A DNA stretch of 57,816 bases, taken from the NCBI GenBank assembly GCA_028289885.1, contig JAQGKX010000169.1:1-57816 (forward strand), in the 5' to 3' direction. The number at the start of each line of letters is the position of its first letter. Within the stretch, counting starts at the first letter, position 1. The notes beneath the pieces are model-generated. The model was not told the origin of the DNA. It made no database searches and saw only the letters and a program-made list of their open reading frames with translations. Below are positions 9,622 through 18,878 of this stretch, piece after piece. The stretch is from Sphingomonadales bacterium (lineage in GTDB: Bacteria; Pseudomonadota; Alphaproteobacteria; Sphingomonadales; Sphingomonadaceae). Made by a program: the position numbers and the translations under genes.

Positions 9622-10266
9622 GTGGTCGGTATCGTACTTCTTGCAATGGTTGCTGGGTTTCTGGCGCTCCGGCTTTACTCCGTGCTCGGTAAGCGTACGG
9701 GGCATGAGCAGACTTTCGTCGCCCCGGTAGAACAGGGACAATTGGTCCCGTCTGCGCCCGGCGACGAGGCTCGTCCAACGGTCGTGATCGAAAACAGCAA
9801 CGTCTTCGAACCATCCGCCGCCGCCGGTATTCGCGCGATCATCGCAGCGGACAGTAACTTTGACGTAGCGCGGTTCATCGAAGGGTCGAAAGCGGCCTAT
9901 CGCATGATCCTGGAGGCGTATTGGCGCGGCGACGAGGTCGAGTTGGCCGAACTGACCGACGACGATGTGCGCCAGTCGTTTGCCGCATCGATCGCCGAGC
10001 GCAAGGCTGCTGGGCATGTCCTCGATAACCGGCTCGTACAGATCGAAAAAGCGATCATTTCGGCGGCCAGGCTGGAAGGCAAGACTGCCGAAATCACTGT
10101 CAGGTTCGATGCCGATATCGCTGCCGTGACGCGCGATGCCGATAATAACGTCGTTGCCGGATCGTTGAGCGATGCCGTGCCAACCCACGACGCATGGACG
10201 TTCTCGCGTGCCGTTCGCTCATCCGATCCCAACTGGATTTTGACCGACACCGACGAATCCGCATGA
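9622..10266 (+). CDS. Tim44/TimA-domain membrane-associated protein
   Basis: A 214-residue protein with one N-terminal membrane helix (VGIVLLAMVAGFLALRLYSVL) and a C-terminal Tim44-like domain from about residue 65 (FIEGSKAAYRMILEAYWRGD, LTDDDVRQSFAASI, ITVRFDADIAAVT). Tim44-like proteins in alphaproteobacteria are thought to be relatives of the mitochondrial import motor subunit; their bacterial role is not settled. Start is a GTG at 9622 with GGAGG 4 bases upstream, rather close. Its stop overlaps the mltA start (ATGA), so the genes form one operon with smr. Confidence 0.85.
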   Translation: MVGIVLLAMVAGFLALRLYSVLGKRTGHEQTFVAPVEQGQLVPSAPGDEARPTVVIENSNVFEPSAAAGIRAIIAADSNFDVARFIEGSKAAYRMILEAYWRGDEVELAELTDDDVRQSFAASIAERKAAGHVLDNRLVQIEKAIISAARLEGKTAEITVRFDADIAAVTRDADNNVVAGSLSDAVPTHDAWTFSRAVRSSDPNWILTDTDESA

Positions 10267-11543
10267 GGCGAATTCTTTGCGTCGTGCTGGCGGCGCAGGT
10301 GCTTGCCGGGTGCGCGAACAGCGTTGTGCCACGTTCGGCGGGTTCAGCGCCGATTGCTGACCGCGCAGGATCCGCGACCGCAATTCCGACCCCGGCCTAT
10401 CGCATCAAGCCCGCGACACCGATCATGCCCAGGGCGGTGACCCCGGCGCCTGCAGGACCAACCGCTTTGTCCACTGGCGGCGTTGCAGGGCCGGATATCG
10501 CTTCACTGAACATCGACAAGGCGGCTGCTAGCCGCGCGCTGGTGGCTTTTCAGCTTAGCTGCCCGGCACTGCTCCGGCGGACGGACTATTCGGGTCTTAC
10601 CAACAATGCCGACTGGTCCAGCGCTTGCGCCTCGGCTGCGACATGGGACCGGTCGCGGGCAATCGATTTTTTCACCGGCAATTTCGAGACTGTTCAGGTC
10701 GGCGACGGCAAATCCTATGCGACAGGCTATTACGAGCCGGAAATTGCAGGCTCGCGCGTCCGTACGCCGGGCTACACGGTGCCCATCTATGGCCGCCCCG
10801 CCGATGTGATCGATGTCGATCTTGGTAAGTTTTCGGACAAGCTGGTTGGCAAGAAAATTTCGGGCCGCGTCTCGGGAACGACACTGATCCCCTATTACAC
10901 GCGCAGCGAGATCGAAGACGGTGCGCTGGCGGGGAAGGGGCTCGAACTGGCATGGGCCGCCGACCCGGTGGAGTTCTTCTTCCTTCAGGTACAGGGATCG
11001 GGAAAGCTGCAGCTTCCCGACGGCAGCACCATGCAGATCGCCTATGGCGGCCAGAACGGGCGCGATTATACGGGCATCGGCGCATTGATGCGCGACCGTG
11101 GGCTGGTCATGCCGGGTCAGCTATCCATGCAGGGTATCATGGCTTATCTGCGCGCGCATCCCGATGAGGGGCGTGCGATCATGCGCGAAAACAAGAGCTG
11201 GGTGTTCTTTCGCGAGATCACCGGGGACGGCCCAATCGGCGCGCTTGGAGTAGCGGTGACGGGGCGGGGCAGCGTGGCTGCAGATCCTGCCTTCGCGCCC
11301 CTGGGTGCGCCAGTGTTCCTGTCGATGGATCGTGCCGACGCATCGGGGCTGTGGATTGCGCAGGACACAGGCGGCGCGATCAAGGGCGCGAACCGGTTCG
11401 ACACCTTCTGGGGTGCGGGGGCCGATGCGCGTGTCATTGCCGGCGGGATGTCTGCGCGAGGCACGGCGTTCATTTTTGTACCAAAGGGCGTGCTGGCACG
11501 ATTGCAGAGCGGGAGCACAACTGGTGGCGGGACGACGCCTTAG
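10263..11543 (+). CDS. mltA: Membrane-bound lytic murein transglycosylase A
   Basis: Lipoprotein that cleaves peptidoglycan glycan strands with formation of 1,6-anhydro ends. The signal peptide ends in the lipobox VLAGC with Cys17. The MltA domain includes ATGYYEPEIAGSR, YGRPADVIDVDLGKF and FFLQVQGSGKLQLPDG. The C-terminal 3D domain has GLWIAQDTGGAIKGANRFD and FWGAG, with the family aspartates present. Length 426 residues is normal. The chosen ATG overlaps the preceding stop by four bases and is the one giving a clean lipoprotein signal; a longer frame from 10194 lies within the upstream gene. The gene overlaps smr by 20 bases. Confidence 0.95.
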   Translation: MRRILCVVLAAQVLAGCANSVVPRSAGSAPIADRAGSATAIPTPAYRIKPATPIMPRAVTPAPAGPTALSTGGVAGPDIASLNIDKAAASRALVAFQLSCPALLRRTDYSGLTNNADWSSACASAATWDRSRAIDFFTGNFETVQVGDGKSYATGYYEPEIAGSRVRTPGYTVPIYGRPADVIDVDLGKFSDKLVGKKISGRVSGTTLIPYYTRSEIEDGALAGKGLELAWAADPVEFFFLQVQGSGKLQLPDGSTMQIAYGGQNGRDYTGIGALMRDRGLVMPGQLSMQGIMAYLRAHPDEGRAIMRENKSWVFFREITGDGPIGALGVAVTGRGSVAADPAFAPLGAPVFLSMDRADASGLWIAQDTGGAIKGANRFDTFWGAGADARVIAGGMSARGTAFIFVPKGVLARLQSGSTTGGGTTP

Positions 11544-12096
11544 CCCCGAAGAACGCGCGATCTGGGGAAGGGTCGCCATCACGGTACGCCGGGCAAAGGG
11601 CGTCGCTGCCGACGCGACGCCGGCATCGATCGAACCGCCCGTGCAAGAGAAAATCCGGATCAAGGCAAAACCCGTCGCCGCGCCGATCGTCCGAAAGGCT
11701 GGTCCTGTGGCTGCAAAACCCGGGGTCACGCTCGACGGCAGCTGGGACCGGCGCATCGCGTCGGGGGCTGCGGCTCCAGAGCGGACGATCGACCTCCACG
11801 GCTGCACCGTCGATCAGGCGCATCGACGATTGCTCGACGAACTTGACCGCGCCCTGGCCGACGAGGTCCGTGTCCTGCTGATCGTCACCGGCAAGGCACC
11901 CCGCAGCGACGCAAGCCGCATCGACTTGCCCCTGCGTGGTATAATCCGGGCCTCGATCCATGATTGGGTTGCGGCATCGCGTCATGCCAGTCGTATCGCT
12001 GCAATCCGCGCCGCACATCCACGCCACGGCGGTGCCGGTGCGCTCTATATCATCCTGAGACGCCCGAAATATGGGTCCGCTGCAAGCCCTTATTAA
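11524..12096 (+). CDS. Smr/MutS2-type domain protein
   Basis: Small MutS-related (Smr) domain protein of 190 residues. After a charged, Ala/Pro-rich N-terminal half, the Smr domain begins near residue 88 with TIDLHGCTVDQAHRRL and continues with VLLIVTGKAP, LRGIIRASIHDWV and GAGALYIILRR. Smr domains nick branched DNA or cleave RNA; the exact role of this stand-alone form is open. The GTG at 11524 was chosen because GGGAG lies 8 bases upstream and VAGRRLSPEERAIWGRV is the usual beginning. It overlaps the 3-prime end of mltA by 20 bases, so translation is probably coupled. Confidence 0.88.
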   Translation: MAGRRLSPEERAIWGRVAITVRRAKGVAADATPASIEPPVQEKIRIKAKPVAAPIVRKAGPVAAKPGVTLDGSWDRRIASGAAAPERTIDLHGCTVDQAHRRLLDELDRALADEVRVLLIVTGKAPRSDASRIDLPLRGIIRASIHDWVAASRHASRIAAIRAAHPRHGGAGALYIILRRPKYGSAASPY

Positions 12097-12170
12097 CCCA
12101 AACATGTCATGCAGATAGGAGATTTCGTATCGGGCGATTGGTTCGATAGCTGTGGGGACATATTGGCGCG

Positions 12171-13847
12171 ATGGAAGGAGTTACGCTCAAATCGCGCGCC
12201 ATTTCCTTTGCCGCATGCGTCGGCGCGACTTCGTTCATTCTGGCGCTTCTGGCGACGACCGATTCTGCCTATGACAACAACGCCATTACCCGCGCCATAA
12301 TCGTCGCGCTAGTTTGTGGCGTGATGAGCTGGGCATCGGCGGAACGCTCAATCTCCGGTATCGCTGGATCGGTCGACGCTGCGAGCGAGCGCATTATCGC
12401 GGCGGCACAAGGCGATCTGACAAGCCCAACGCCTCCCGAAGTCGCAAAATCGCTGCCCGAGCTTTCTGTTGCGCTTGATAGTATGTTTCGACAGGTTCGG
12501 GCCAACATCGACAGCGTCCATGCGCTTGCAATGTTCGACCCCGTTACGTCGTTGGCGAACCGCACAAATTTCAGGCGGGAGGCCGACCGCATCCTGCGTG
12601 CGCTTCCAACCGGTCACGAATGCGCGTTGTTTTTTCTCGATCTCGATAATTTCAAGGCCGTCAACGATACTTACGGCCACGCGCAGGGCGACCAGTTGCT
12701 TGGGATGGTCGCCAATCGGTTGCGCGTCGTTGCCGATGCCGAAGGGCTACGTTCTTCAGAGGTCGGCAATCCCATCGTCGGCAGGCTGGCGGGCGACGAG
12801 TTCACGATCCTGTTTCCGCTGGTCCACGGCATCGCGGGCGCGACGCGGATTGCGCGTGGCTTGTTGGCAGTGATGACCGAGCCCTTCGACCTGGCGGGTC
12901 ATACGCTCGATGTCGGAGCCTCGATCGGAGTGGCCATGCGATCCGGCGGGGGCCAACAGCTTCCCGGCCTGATGCGCGCAGCCGACGTTGCCATGTATCA
13001 TGCCAAGGCAAGCGGGCGTGCTCAGTTCCAGTTCTACAGCGATGCGCTGGCGGCGCGCGTGGCAGACCGTGCGCGCCTGGAGAACGACCTGCGACTGGCG
13101 GTCGAGCGCGATGAGCTGACCGTCGCCCTGCAGCCCCAGATCTCATTGGTGGATGGTTCGGTCATCGCGGCGGAGGCATTGCTGCGGTGGAATCACCCCA
13201 CCGACGGGCAACGAACGCCCGAAACATTCCTTGCCACTGCCGAGGAAAGCGGACTTATTTTCGAGGTTGGCAACTGGTCGATCGACGCGGTCGGTCGGAT
13301 GGCGGCCGGGTGGGCAAGATCGGGTGTGCCATATCGGCTGGCGGTGAACCTGAGCCCGCGCCAGATCAATCGTGCCGATTTTTTCCCACGGCTGAACGAA
13401 GCGATGGTTCAGCACGATATCTCACCCAAGATGCTCGAGTTCGAGATTTCGGAGGCGCTCGCGATGTCGTGCGGAGAAGCCGTGCTGGCCGAGATCGCCA
13501 AGCTTCGCAAGGCCGGCGCGTGTATTGCGCTCGACGATTTCGGTGCAGGCTATTCGAGCCTCACCCGATTGCGTGATCTACCGATCGATCGCATCAAGAT
13601 CGATGGCAGCCTGATTGAGGATATCGTTAGGCATAACGGGGCGCGGACGATCGTGCAGTCCATCATCGGCCTCGCGCACGGGCTTGGTTATGAGGTCGTC
13701 GCCGAGGGCGTCGAGACGCTCGACCAGATGGAGATGCTCCGCGTCATGGGCTGCGACGCGGCCCAGGGCTTTGCCATCGCGCACCCGATGACCGAAGCGG
13801 AGTTTCTCGACTGGGGTCGGGAAAAGCAGGACATGCTCGTCGGCTAG
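12171..13847 (+). CDS. GGDEF-EAL protein (cyclic di-GMP synthesis/breakdown)
   Basis: Membrane signalling protein of 558 residues. Two hydrophobic helices (about 10-30 and 38-57) are followed by a short linker, a GGDEF domain (about 115-290) and an EAL domain (about 305-550). The synthase signature reads AGDEF (near residue 206), a variant that can still be active. The EAL domain keeps EALLRW, NLSP, the FEIxE-type block, DDFGAGYSSL and EGVET, which are the metal and catalytic positions, so phosphodiesterase activity is likely. No sensory domain is recognisable between the membrane part and GGDEF. It stands alone, 74 bases after smr, and its stop overlaps the convergent dapE stop (CTAG). Confidence 0.9.
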   Translation: MEGVTLKSRAISFAACVGATSFILALLATTDSAYDNNAITRAIIVALVCGVMSWASAERSISGIAGSVDAASERIIAAAQGDLTSPTPPEVAKSLPELSVALDSMFRQVRANIDSVHALAMFDPVTSLANRTNFRREADRILRALPTGHECALFFLDLDNFKAVNDTYGHAQGDQLLGMVANRLRVVADAEGLRSSEVGNPIVGRLAGDEFTILFPLVHGIAGATRIARGLLAVMTEPFDLAGHTLDVGASIGVAMRSGGGQQLPGLMRAADVAMYHAKASGRAQFQFYSDALAARVADRARLENDLRLAVERDELTVALQPQISLVDGSVIAAEALLRWNHPTDGQRTPETFLATAEESGLIFEVGNWSIDAVGRMAAGWARSGVPYRLAVNLSPRQINRADFFPRLNEAMVQHDISPKMLEFEISEALAMSCGEAVLAEIAKLRKAGACIALDDFGAGYSSLTRLRDLPIDRIKIDGSLIEDIVRHNGARTIVQSIIGLAHGLGYEVVAEGVETLDQMEMLRVMGCDAAQGFAIAHPMTEAEFLDWGREKQDMLVG

Positions 13848-14968
13848 ACAAAAACGCGGGTCAGTATTTTTTCATAGATATCGGTCAACGCGTTGAGGTC
13901 GGTAATCGACACCGCTTCGTCGAGTTTGTGCATCGTCGCGTTGCAAAGGCCGAATTCGACCACCGGACACAGCGCGGCCAGATACCGTGCGTCGGATGTG
14001 CCGCCGGTCGTCGAGAGCTCGGGCACGATCCCCGTCACATCGGTAACCGAGGCCGCAACCAGGTCACTCAACGCGCCGGGGAAGGTAAGGAAGGCCTCTC
14101 CCGAGATACGCCCTGTGATGGTCGCTCGCGCACTCTCTTGCGCGGCGATATCACGGATAAGTGCGACCAGGGCCTCGCCGCGCTGCTGGTCGTTGAACCG
14201 GATACTCAGGCGGGCGCTGGCGTTGGCGGGGATGATATTGGTTGCCGGATTGCCAACGTCGATCGAGGTGACTTCGATGTTCGATGCCTGGAACCAGTCG
14301 GAACCCGTGTCCAGCACCAGCTCATCGATTGCCGACAGTATCCGAACCAGCGCGGGGATCGGGTTGTCGGCGAGGTGGGGGTAGGCGACATGGCCCTGTG
14401 TTCCGGCGACGTCGATCCAAATGTTGACCGATCCGCGTCGCCCGATCTTGATCGTGTCACCAAGCCGGACTGCCGAGGTGGGTTCGCCGACGAGGCACAA
14501 ATCGGGGATCAGCTTCTGCACGCGCATCCGCTCGATCAGCGACTGCGTCCCGAACGTCGCAGGGCCTTCCTCGTCACCGGTGATGATCAGTGTCAGGCGG
14601 CCCTTGTGATCGGGAATGCGCGATGCCGCTTCGACGAACGCCGCGATCGATCCCTTCATGTCCACCGCGCCACGACCGTGGAGCAGGTCCCCGCGGACCT
14701 GTGGGTCGAACGGCGCGGACTCCCAGCCTTCGCCGGGGGGGACGACGTCGAGATGCCCTGCAAACGCAAAATGCGGTCCAGTGTCGGAGCCGCGGCTCGC
14801 AAGGAGATTTTCGACGGGACCGTCCGGTGCCTCTCCAGCGATGAATCGTTCGACCTGGAAACCCTGTGCCGACAACGCGCTTTCGAGAACTGCGAAAACC
14901 TCGCCGGTCGCGGGCGTCACGCTCGGCGCGGCGATCAGAGCTTTGGCAAGGGCGAGCGCATTGGTCAT
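13844..14968 (-). CDS. dapE: Succinyl-diaminopimelate desuccinylase
   Basis: Zinc M20 hydrolase that removes succinate from N-succinyl-LL-diaminopimelate in lysine and peptidoglycan precursor synthesis. Metal and catalytic residues are visible: AGHLDVVP (His72, Asp74), GRGAVDMKG, TGDEEGP, LVGEPTS and ATMHKLDEAV near the C-terminus. GGTSDARYL is also family-typical. The 374-residue length is normal. The start MTNALALAKALI at 14968 replaces a longer open frame whose added residues are not family-like. It is the last gene of the rpmH-to-dapE run, 49 bases after the GST gene. Confidence 0.96.
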   Translation of the reverse strand: MTNALALAKALIAAPSVTPATGEVFAVLESALSAQGFQVERFIAGEAPDGPVENLLASRGSDTGPHFAFAGHLDVVPPGEGWESAPFDPQVRGDLLHGRGAVDMKGSIAAFVEAASRIPDHKGRLTLIITGDEEGPATFGTQSLIERMRVQKLIPDLCLVGEPTSAVRLGDTIKIGRRGSVNIWIDVAGTQGHVAYPHLADNPIPALVRILSAIDELVLDTGSDWFQASNIEVTSIDVGNPATNIIPANASARLSIRFNDQQRGEALVALIRDIAAQESARATITGRISGEAFLTFPGALSDLVAASVTDVTGIVPELSTTGGTSDARYLAALCPVVEFGLCNATMHKLDEAVSITDLNALTDIYEKILTRVFV

Positions 14969-15017
14969 GGCGCTGCGGTAACGGGAGGGCGCGGGTTTGC
15001 CTAGGTGTCGTCCTTGT

Positions 15018-15689
15018 TTAACCCTCGACGGGTGCCTCGAACTTTTCGATAACCCAGTCCTCTGCCTGTGCGCCGGCGATCCAGTCCTGCATGAAGGGAT
15101 GGGCAATGATGGCCTTGATATAGGCATGGGCAAAGCGCGCGACGGGCAGCGAATAGGTGATGAAGCGGGTGACGACGGGCGCGAACATGATGTCCGCCGC
15201 ACCGAATTCGCCGAACAGGAAATCCCCGCCCGACCCGAACCGCGCGCGCGCCTGCGCCCACAGTTCCATGATGCGGTTTATTTCGGCAATAACGGCTTCG
15301 GATGGCTGCTGCGGTGGGTAGATCTGGCGAATATTCATGCCGTGTTCGCGGCGAAGTGCGGCGAAGCTCGAGTGCATTTCGGCGGCCATCGACCGTGCCA
15401 TCGCGCGCGCGGCTTCGTCCGCGGGCCAGAACAATGTGCTGCCGGTCTTCTCGTTCAGATATTCGACAATGGCGAGGCTGTCCCAGACGACGATCTCGCC
15501 ATCCCAGAGAATCGGAACCTTGCCCTGGCTCGGCGCGAATTCGTCACCCTCGCGGCGCTTGTCCCATGCTTCGTCGTACAACGGCACGACAGCTTCCTCG
15601 AACGACAGGCCCGATTGCTTGCAGGCCAGCCAGCCACGCAGCGACCATGATGAATAGGTCTTGTTGCCGATGAAAAGCTTCAGGGTCAT
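15018..15689 (-). CDS. Glutathione S-transferase family protein
   Basis: Two-domain GST fold protein of 223 residues. The N-terminal thioredoxin-like domain starts MTLKLFIGNKTYSSWSLRGW, with the serine-rich YSSWS segment that normally supplies the glutathione-activating hydroxyl; GKVPILWDG holds the cis-proline and WDSLAIVEYLNE the glutathione gamma-glutamyl contact. The C-terminal half is helical. The substrate is unknown. Its start overlaps the engB stop by four bases, so it is co-translated within the yidC-engB operon, a position common in sphingomonads. Confidence 0.88.
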   Translation of the reverse strand: MTLKLFIGNKTYSSWSLRGWLACKQSGLSFEEAVVPLYDEAWDKRREGDEFAPSQGKVPILWDGEIVVWDSLAIVEYLNEKTGSTLFWPADEAARAMARSMAAEMHSSFAALRREHGMNIRQIYPPQQPSEAVIAEINRIMELWAQARARFGSGGDFLFGEFGAADIMFAPVVTRFITYSLPVARFAHAYIKAIIAHPFMQDWIAGAQAEDWVIEKFEAPVEG

Positions 15690-16351
15690 GCCGTCGCTAT
15701 CGCCTCAAGGACTGCGGCGCGCAACTCGGGGATGCCCATCCCTTTTTCCGAAGACGTTATGATAAGATCGGGGTGGGCCGCGGCGCGCTTGCGAATGACC
15801 TCGGCGGTGCGTCCGGAGACTGCTGCCAGTTCGGTCGCCTTGATCTTGTCGGCCTTGGTCAGGACGACGCGGTAGCTGACTGCGGCGGCATCGAGCATGT
15901 CCATGATATCGTTATCGACAGGCTTGATGCCGTGGCGGCTGTCGATCAGCACGAAAGCGCGGGCGAGCACCTGTCGTCCACGGAGATAGTCGTTGATCAG
16001 GAACCGCCAGCGCTTGACGACCTCCTTCGGGGCCTCGGCAAAGCCATAGCCGGGCATATCGACAAGACGCAGCCGCAGGGGTTCGCCAACCTCGAAAAAG
16101 TTCAACTCCTGCGTCCGGCCCGGTGTGTTCGAGGTGCGCGCGAGGCCGTTTCGGTTGGTCAGCGCGTTGAGCAATGACGATTTGCCGACATTCGAACGCC
16201 CTGCAAAAGATACTTCGGGAACTGTCGGCTCAGGTATGAATTCAAGCGTTGGCGCCGATTTCAGGAATGAAACCGGCCCGGCGAACAGCTTGCGCGCTAT
16301 CTCGAGTTCGTCCTCGTTGAAGCCGGTCTTTTCCGGGTCGAATTCGCTCAC
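15686..16351 (-). CDS. engB: Ribosome biogenesis GTPase YihA/YsxC (EngB)
   Basis: Small GTPase needed for 50S ribosomal subunit assembly. GTP-binding motifs are all present: G1 GRSNVGKS at about residue 51, G3 DMPGYG, G4 TKADK and a SSEKG G5 loop. GLARTSNTPGRTQELNFF covers switch I. The 221-residue length fits. Both ends overlap neighbours by four bases (yidC before, GST after), showing tight translational coupling. Confidence 0.96.
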   Translation of the reverse strand: MSEFDPEKTGFNEDELEIARKLFAGPVSFLKSAPTLEFIPEPTVPEVSFAGRSNVGKSSLLNALTNRNGLARTSNTPGRTQELNFFEVGEPLRLRLVDMPGYGFAEAPKEVVKRWRFLINDYLRGRQVLARAFVLIDSRHGIKPVDNDIMDMLDAAAVSYRVVLTKADKIKATELAAVSGRTAEVIRKRAAAHPDLIITSSEKGMGIPELRAAVLEAIATA

Positions 16352-18096
16352 TTTGCTTCAGCCGGTTGAGCATTCAGACCCGGGTGCCGCGAGTAAAGCC
16401 ACTTCTGCTGAAGGATCGTCAACGTGTTCGACGTCATCCAGTAAAGCTGCAGACCTGCCGCGAACGGTGCCATTACGAACACCAATATCCACGGCATAAA
16501 CTTGAACACCTGCGCCTGTGCGGCATCCATCGGGGTCGGGTTGAGCTTGAACTGCATATATTGCGTCACGCCGACGAGGATCGGCAGCACGCCGATTGCA
16601 ATGGCGTGAGGCACCGTAAACGGGATGAGCCCGAACAAATTGACCGGCGTCAGCGGATCGGGCGCGGACAGATCCTTGATCCACAGGACGAACGGCTGGT
16701 GACGCATTTCGATCGTCAGCACGAGCACCTTGTACAAGGCATAGAAAATGGGAATCTGCAGGAAGATCGGCAGGCAACCCGCGAGTGGATTGACCTTCTC
16801 GGCCTTGTAGAGTGCCATGATCTCTTGCTGCTGGCGGGCCTTGTCGTCCTTATAGCGTTCCTGGATGGCCTTCATCTTTGGCTGGACGACGCGCATGCCC
16901 GCCATAGACGCGAACTGGCGCTGGGCGACCGGAAACATCAGTCCGCGAACCGTCAATGTCAGCAGCATGATCGCGACGCCAAAGTTCCCTACGAGGCCGA
17001 ACAACCAGTGCAGGTAATGGAAAATTGGTTTTTCGACGATTTCGAACCAGCCCCAGTCGATGCCCTTGCCGAACAGCGGGATGTCGAGACTGGTTTCATA
17101 GCCGTCGAGCGTATTCACTTCCTTGGCCCCGGCAAAGAAGCGCGTCGAGGTGGCGACCTTCATCCCGGGCTGGATGGCCATTTCAGGAGCCTTGAAATCA
17201 GCCTGATATCCTCTTGCCGTCGCCCGGAACGAGGCCTCGGACTTGCCCGAGTTCGGCATCACGAGTGCAGTCAGCCAGAATTTATCGCCGAAGCCGAGCC
17301 AGCCGCCGGTTGTCGTGCTGCTGTTGACGCCAGCGACGGCGCGCGTCCCGAAAACCTTGGCGAAGAAGCCGGGTTCGCTGCCCGTTAGATTGTCGAAGTT
17401 GATATCGTAATTCGCCGCATGGTTGGACACGCCGATCGGGCCGACGTGAGCAGTCCAGACGTCCGGATCCTTCGATTTGCCCGCGCGACCGATGTACGCG
17501 AAACTTTGAGCGCTGAACGGGACCGATCCGGCATTCGCGACACTCTGTTCGACGGTGAACATGAAATTGGCGTCGACCGAAAACTTCAATGCGAATATCT
17601 GGCCTGAGGCATTTTGCCAGCGCAACGTCACGGGCTTTCCCGGAGTTAGTTCGCTGCCATCCGCCTGCCAGACCGTCGTCAGATTGGGTGCGGAGCGTCC
17701 GTCACCGGTCCATCCGAAACCGGCATAATAAGCGTCGGCGCTGCCGTCGGGGGCGAGCAACCGGATCGGCGGCGAATTCTTCTCGATGGTTTCGCGATAG
17801 GTGCTGAGGACCAGATCATCGATCCGGGCACCGGTCAGGTTGATCGAGCCTTTCAGCTTCGGCGTCTGGATGACCACGCGCGACGTCGCAGCCAACACTT
17901 TTGCCCGATCCTGAAGGACTGGTGCAGTCGTCGGCGCGGGCGTGTTTGCAGGCGTAACCGCTACCGATTGACCATCGACGATCTTGGTCGCGGGCGGATT
18001 CGCCACGGGAAAATACTTGCTCGAAATCGTGCTCCATCCCAGCAGGACAAGCGCCGACAGCACGATCGCCAGTATCAGGTTACGCTGGTTTTCCAC
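16348..18096 (-). CDS. yidC: Membrane protein insertase YidC
   Basis: Inner-membrane insertase of the YidC/Oxa1/Alb3 family. A first membrane helix (NLILAIVLSALVLLGWSTI) is followed by a large periplasmic domain (about 60-345), then the conserved five-helix core with FHYLHWLFGLVGNFGVAIM, AIQERYKDDKARQQQEIMALYK, NPLAGCLPIFLQIPIFYALY and a last helix block ending in QLYWMTSNTLTILQQ. Length 582 is typical for alphaproteobacteria. It lies between yidD (27 bases upstream) and engB (4-base overlap). Confidence 0.97.
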   Translation of the reverse strand: MENQRNLILAIVLSALVLLGWSTISSKYFPVANPPATKIVDGQSVAVTPANTPAPTTAPVLQDRAKVLAATSRVVIQTPKLKGSINLTGARIDDLVLSTYRETIEKNSPPIRLLAPDGSADAYYAGFGWTGDGRSAPNLTTVWQADGSELTPGKPVTLRWQNASGQIFALKFSVDANFMFTVEQSVANAGSVPFSAQSFAYIGRAGKSKDPDVWTAHVGPIGVSNHAANYDINFDNLTGSEPGFFAKVFGTRAVAGVNSSTTTGGWLGFGDKFWLTALVMPNSGKSEASFRATARGYQADFKAPEMAIQPGMKVATSTRFFAGAKEVNTLDGYETSLDIPLFGKGIDWGWFEIVEKPIFHYLHWLFGLVGNFGVAIMLLTLTVRGLMFPVAQRQFASMAGMRVVQPKMKAIQERYKDDKARQQQEIMALYKAEKVNPLAGCLPIFLQIPIFYALYKVLVLTIEMRHQPFVLWIKDLSAPDPLTPVNLFGLIPFTVPHAIAIGVLPILVGVTQYMQFKLNPTPMDAAQAQVFKFMPWILVFVMAPFAAGLQLYWMTSNTLTILQQKWLYSRHPGLNAQPAEAK

Positions 18097-18123
18097 GCGG
18101 CAGGTCCTTTGGGGTGATGTGTA

Positions 18124-18333
18124 TCAGGGTACTGGGTCGAAGCCGCTGCCGCCCCAGGGGTGGCAACGCAGGATGCGTTTGAGGGCAAGCCATCCGCCCC
18201 GCAGCGCGCCGTAACGCTCCAATGCTTCGATGGCAAAGGCTGAACAGCTTGGGGCATATCGACAGGACGGCGGCAGGATCAGCGACGGTCCCCGCTGCCA
18301 GCCCTTTGCCATCCAGATAAGCACTTGTTTCAT
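18124..18333 (-). CDS. yidD: Membrane protein insertion efficiency factor YidD
   Basis: A 69-residue amphipathic protein that helps YidC insert membrane proteins. The family pattern is clear: PSCRYAPSCSAFAIEALERYG, then RILRCHPWGGSGFDPVP at the C-terminus. The ATG at 18333 overlaps the rnpA stop by four bases, so it is translated with rnpA. It keeps its classic place between rnpA and yidC. Confidence 0.95.
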   Translation of the reverse strand: MKQVLIWMAKGWQRGPSLILPPSCRYAPSCSAFAIEALERYGALRGGWLALKRILRCHPWGGSGFDPVP

Positions 18334-18794
18334 GGAGCAAGTTTGGCGACCGCCCGTTTCAGGTCGTCGCGTAATGTCGCATAGTCGCGTTCGACGCCAC
18401 CGGCACGACCGATCAGGATATGATCGCTGCCGACCAGTCCACCCTCGGCGATGACTTCGCGAGCAAGCGCGCGAAAACGCCGTTTCATGCGATTGCGCAC
18501 GACAGCGTTGCCGATCTTCTTGGTGACGGTAATTCCGAGTCGCTTGGTGTCGTCACCGTCTGAACGGTCACGAATCAGCAGGACGAACCCGGAAGTCGCG
18601 CGGCGCTTTGCACCATTGGCGGCAAGGAAATCCTTGCGCGCCGATATAGTCTTTAGGCGGAGAGCTTGATGCGTCCGCGAGCCCGGCGGGCACGGATCAC
18701 TGCCCGACCGCCGACTGTCGACATCCGGTGACGAAATCCGTGACGCCGTGCGCGGACGAGGTTGCTCGGTTGAAAAGTGCGCTTCATCGCTCAT
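18330..18794 (-). CDS. rnpA: Ribonuclease P protein component, start uncertain (rpmH nested inside)
   Basis: Protein subunit of RNase P, which matures tRNA 5-prime ends. The conserved core begins at [21 protein letters not shown] and includes [21 protein letters not shown] with the RNR signature. The odd point is the start: between 18794 and the core there is no in-frame ATG, GTG, TTG or CTG. Using the ATG at 18794 gives 154 residues with a 46-residue basic N-terminal extension, and rpmH (18653-18787) then lies completely inside rnpA in another frame, as known from Thermus. A rare start such as ATA or CTA near 18656 would give about 107 residues. The protein call is firm; the start is open. 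Confidence 0.88.
   Translation of the reverse strand: MSDEAHFSTEQPRPRTASRISSPDVDSRRSGSDPCPPGSRTHQALRLKTISARKDFLAANGAKRRATSGFVLLIRDRSDGDDTKRLGITVTKKIGNAVVRNRMKRRFRALAREVIAEGGLVGSDHILIGRAGGVERDYATLRDDLKRAVAKLAP
18653..18787 (-). CDS. rpmH: 50S ribosomal protein L34
   Basis: The 44-residue protein [20 protein letters not shown] followed by [20 protein letters not shown] and KLSA is a textbook L34. AGGG lies 8 bases before the ATG, a good ribosome binding site. It heads the rpmH-rnpA-yidD-yidC-engB block. Its stop codon overlaps the first codons of the conserved rnpA core. Confidence 0.98.
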   Translation of the reverse strand: MKRTFQPSNLVRARRHGFRHRMSTVGGRAVIRARRARGRIKLSA

Positions 18795-18878
18795 GCCCTG
18801 ATACGAAACTTTGAAAAGAAAAGGTCGCCCCTGGGGGGACGACCGTTGGGGCGGCACTATGGCCGGTCCGTACAAAAG

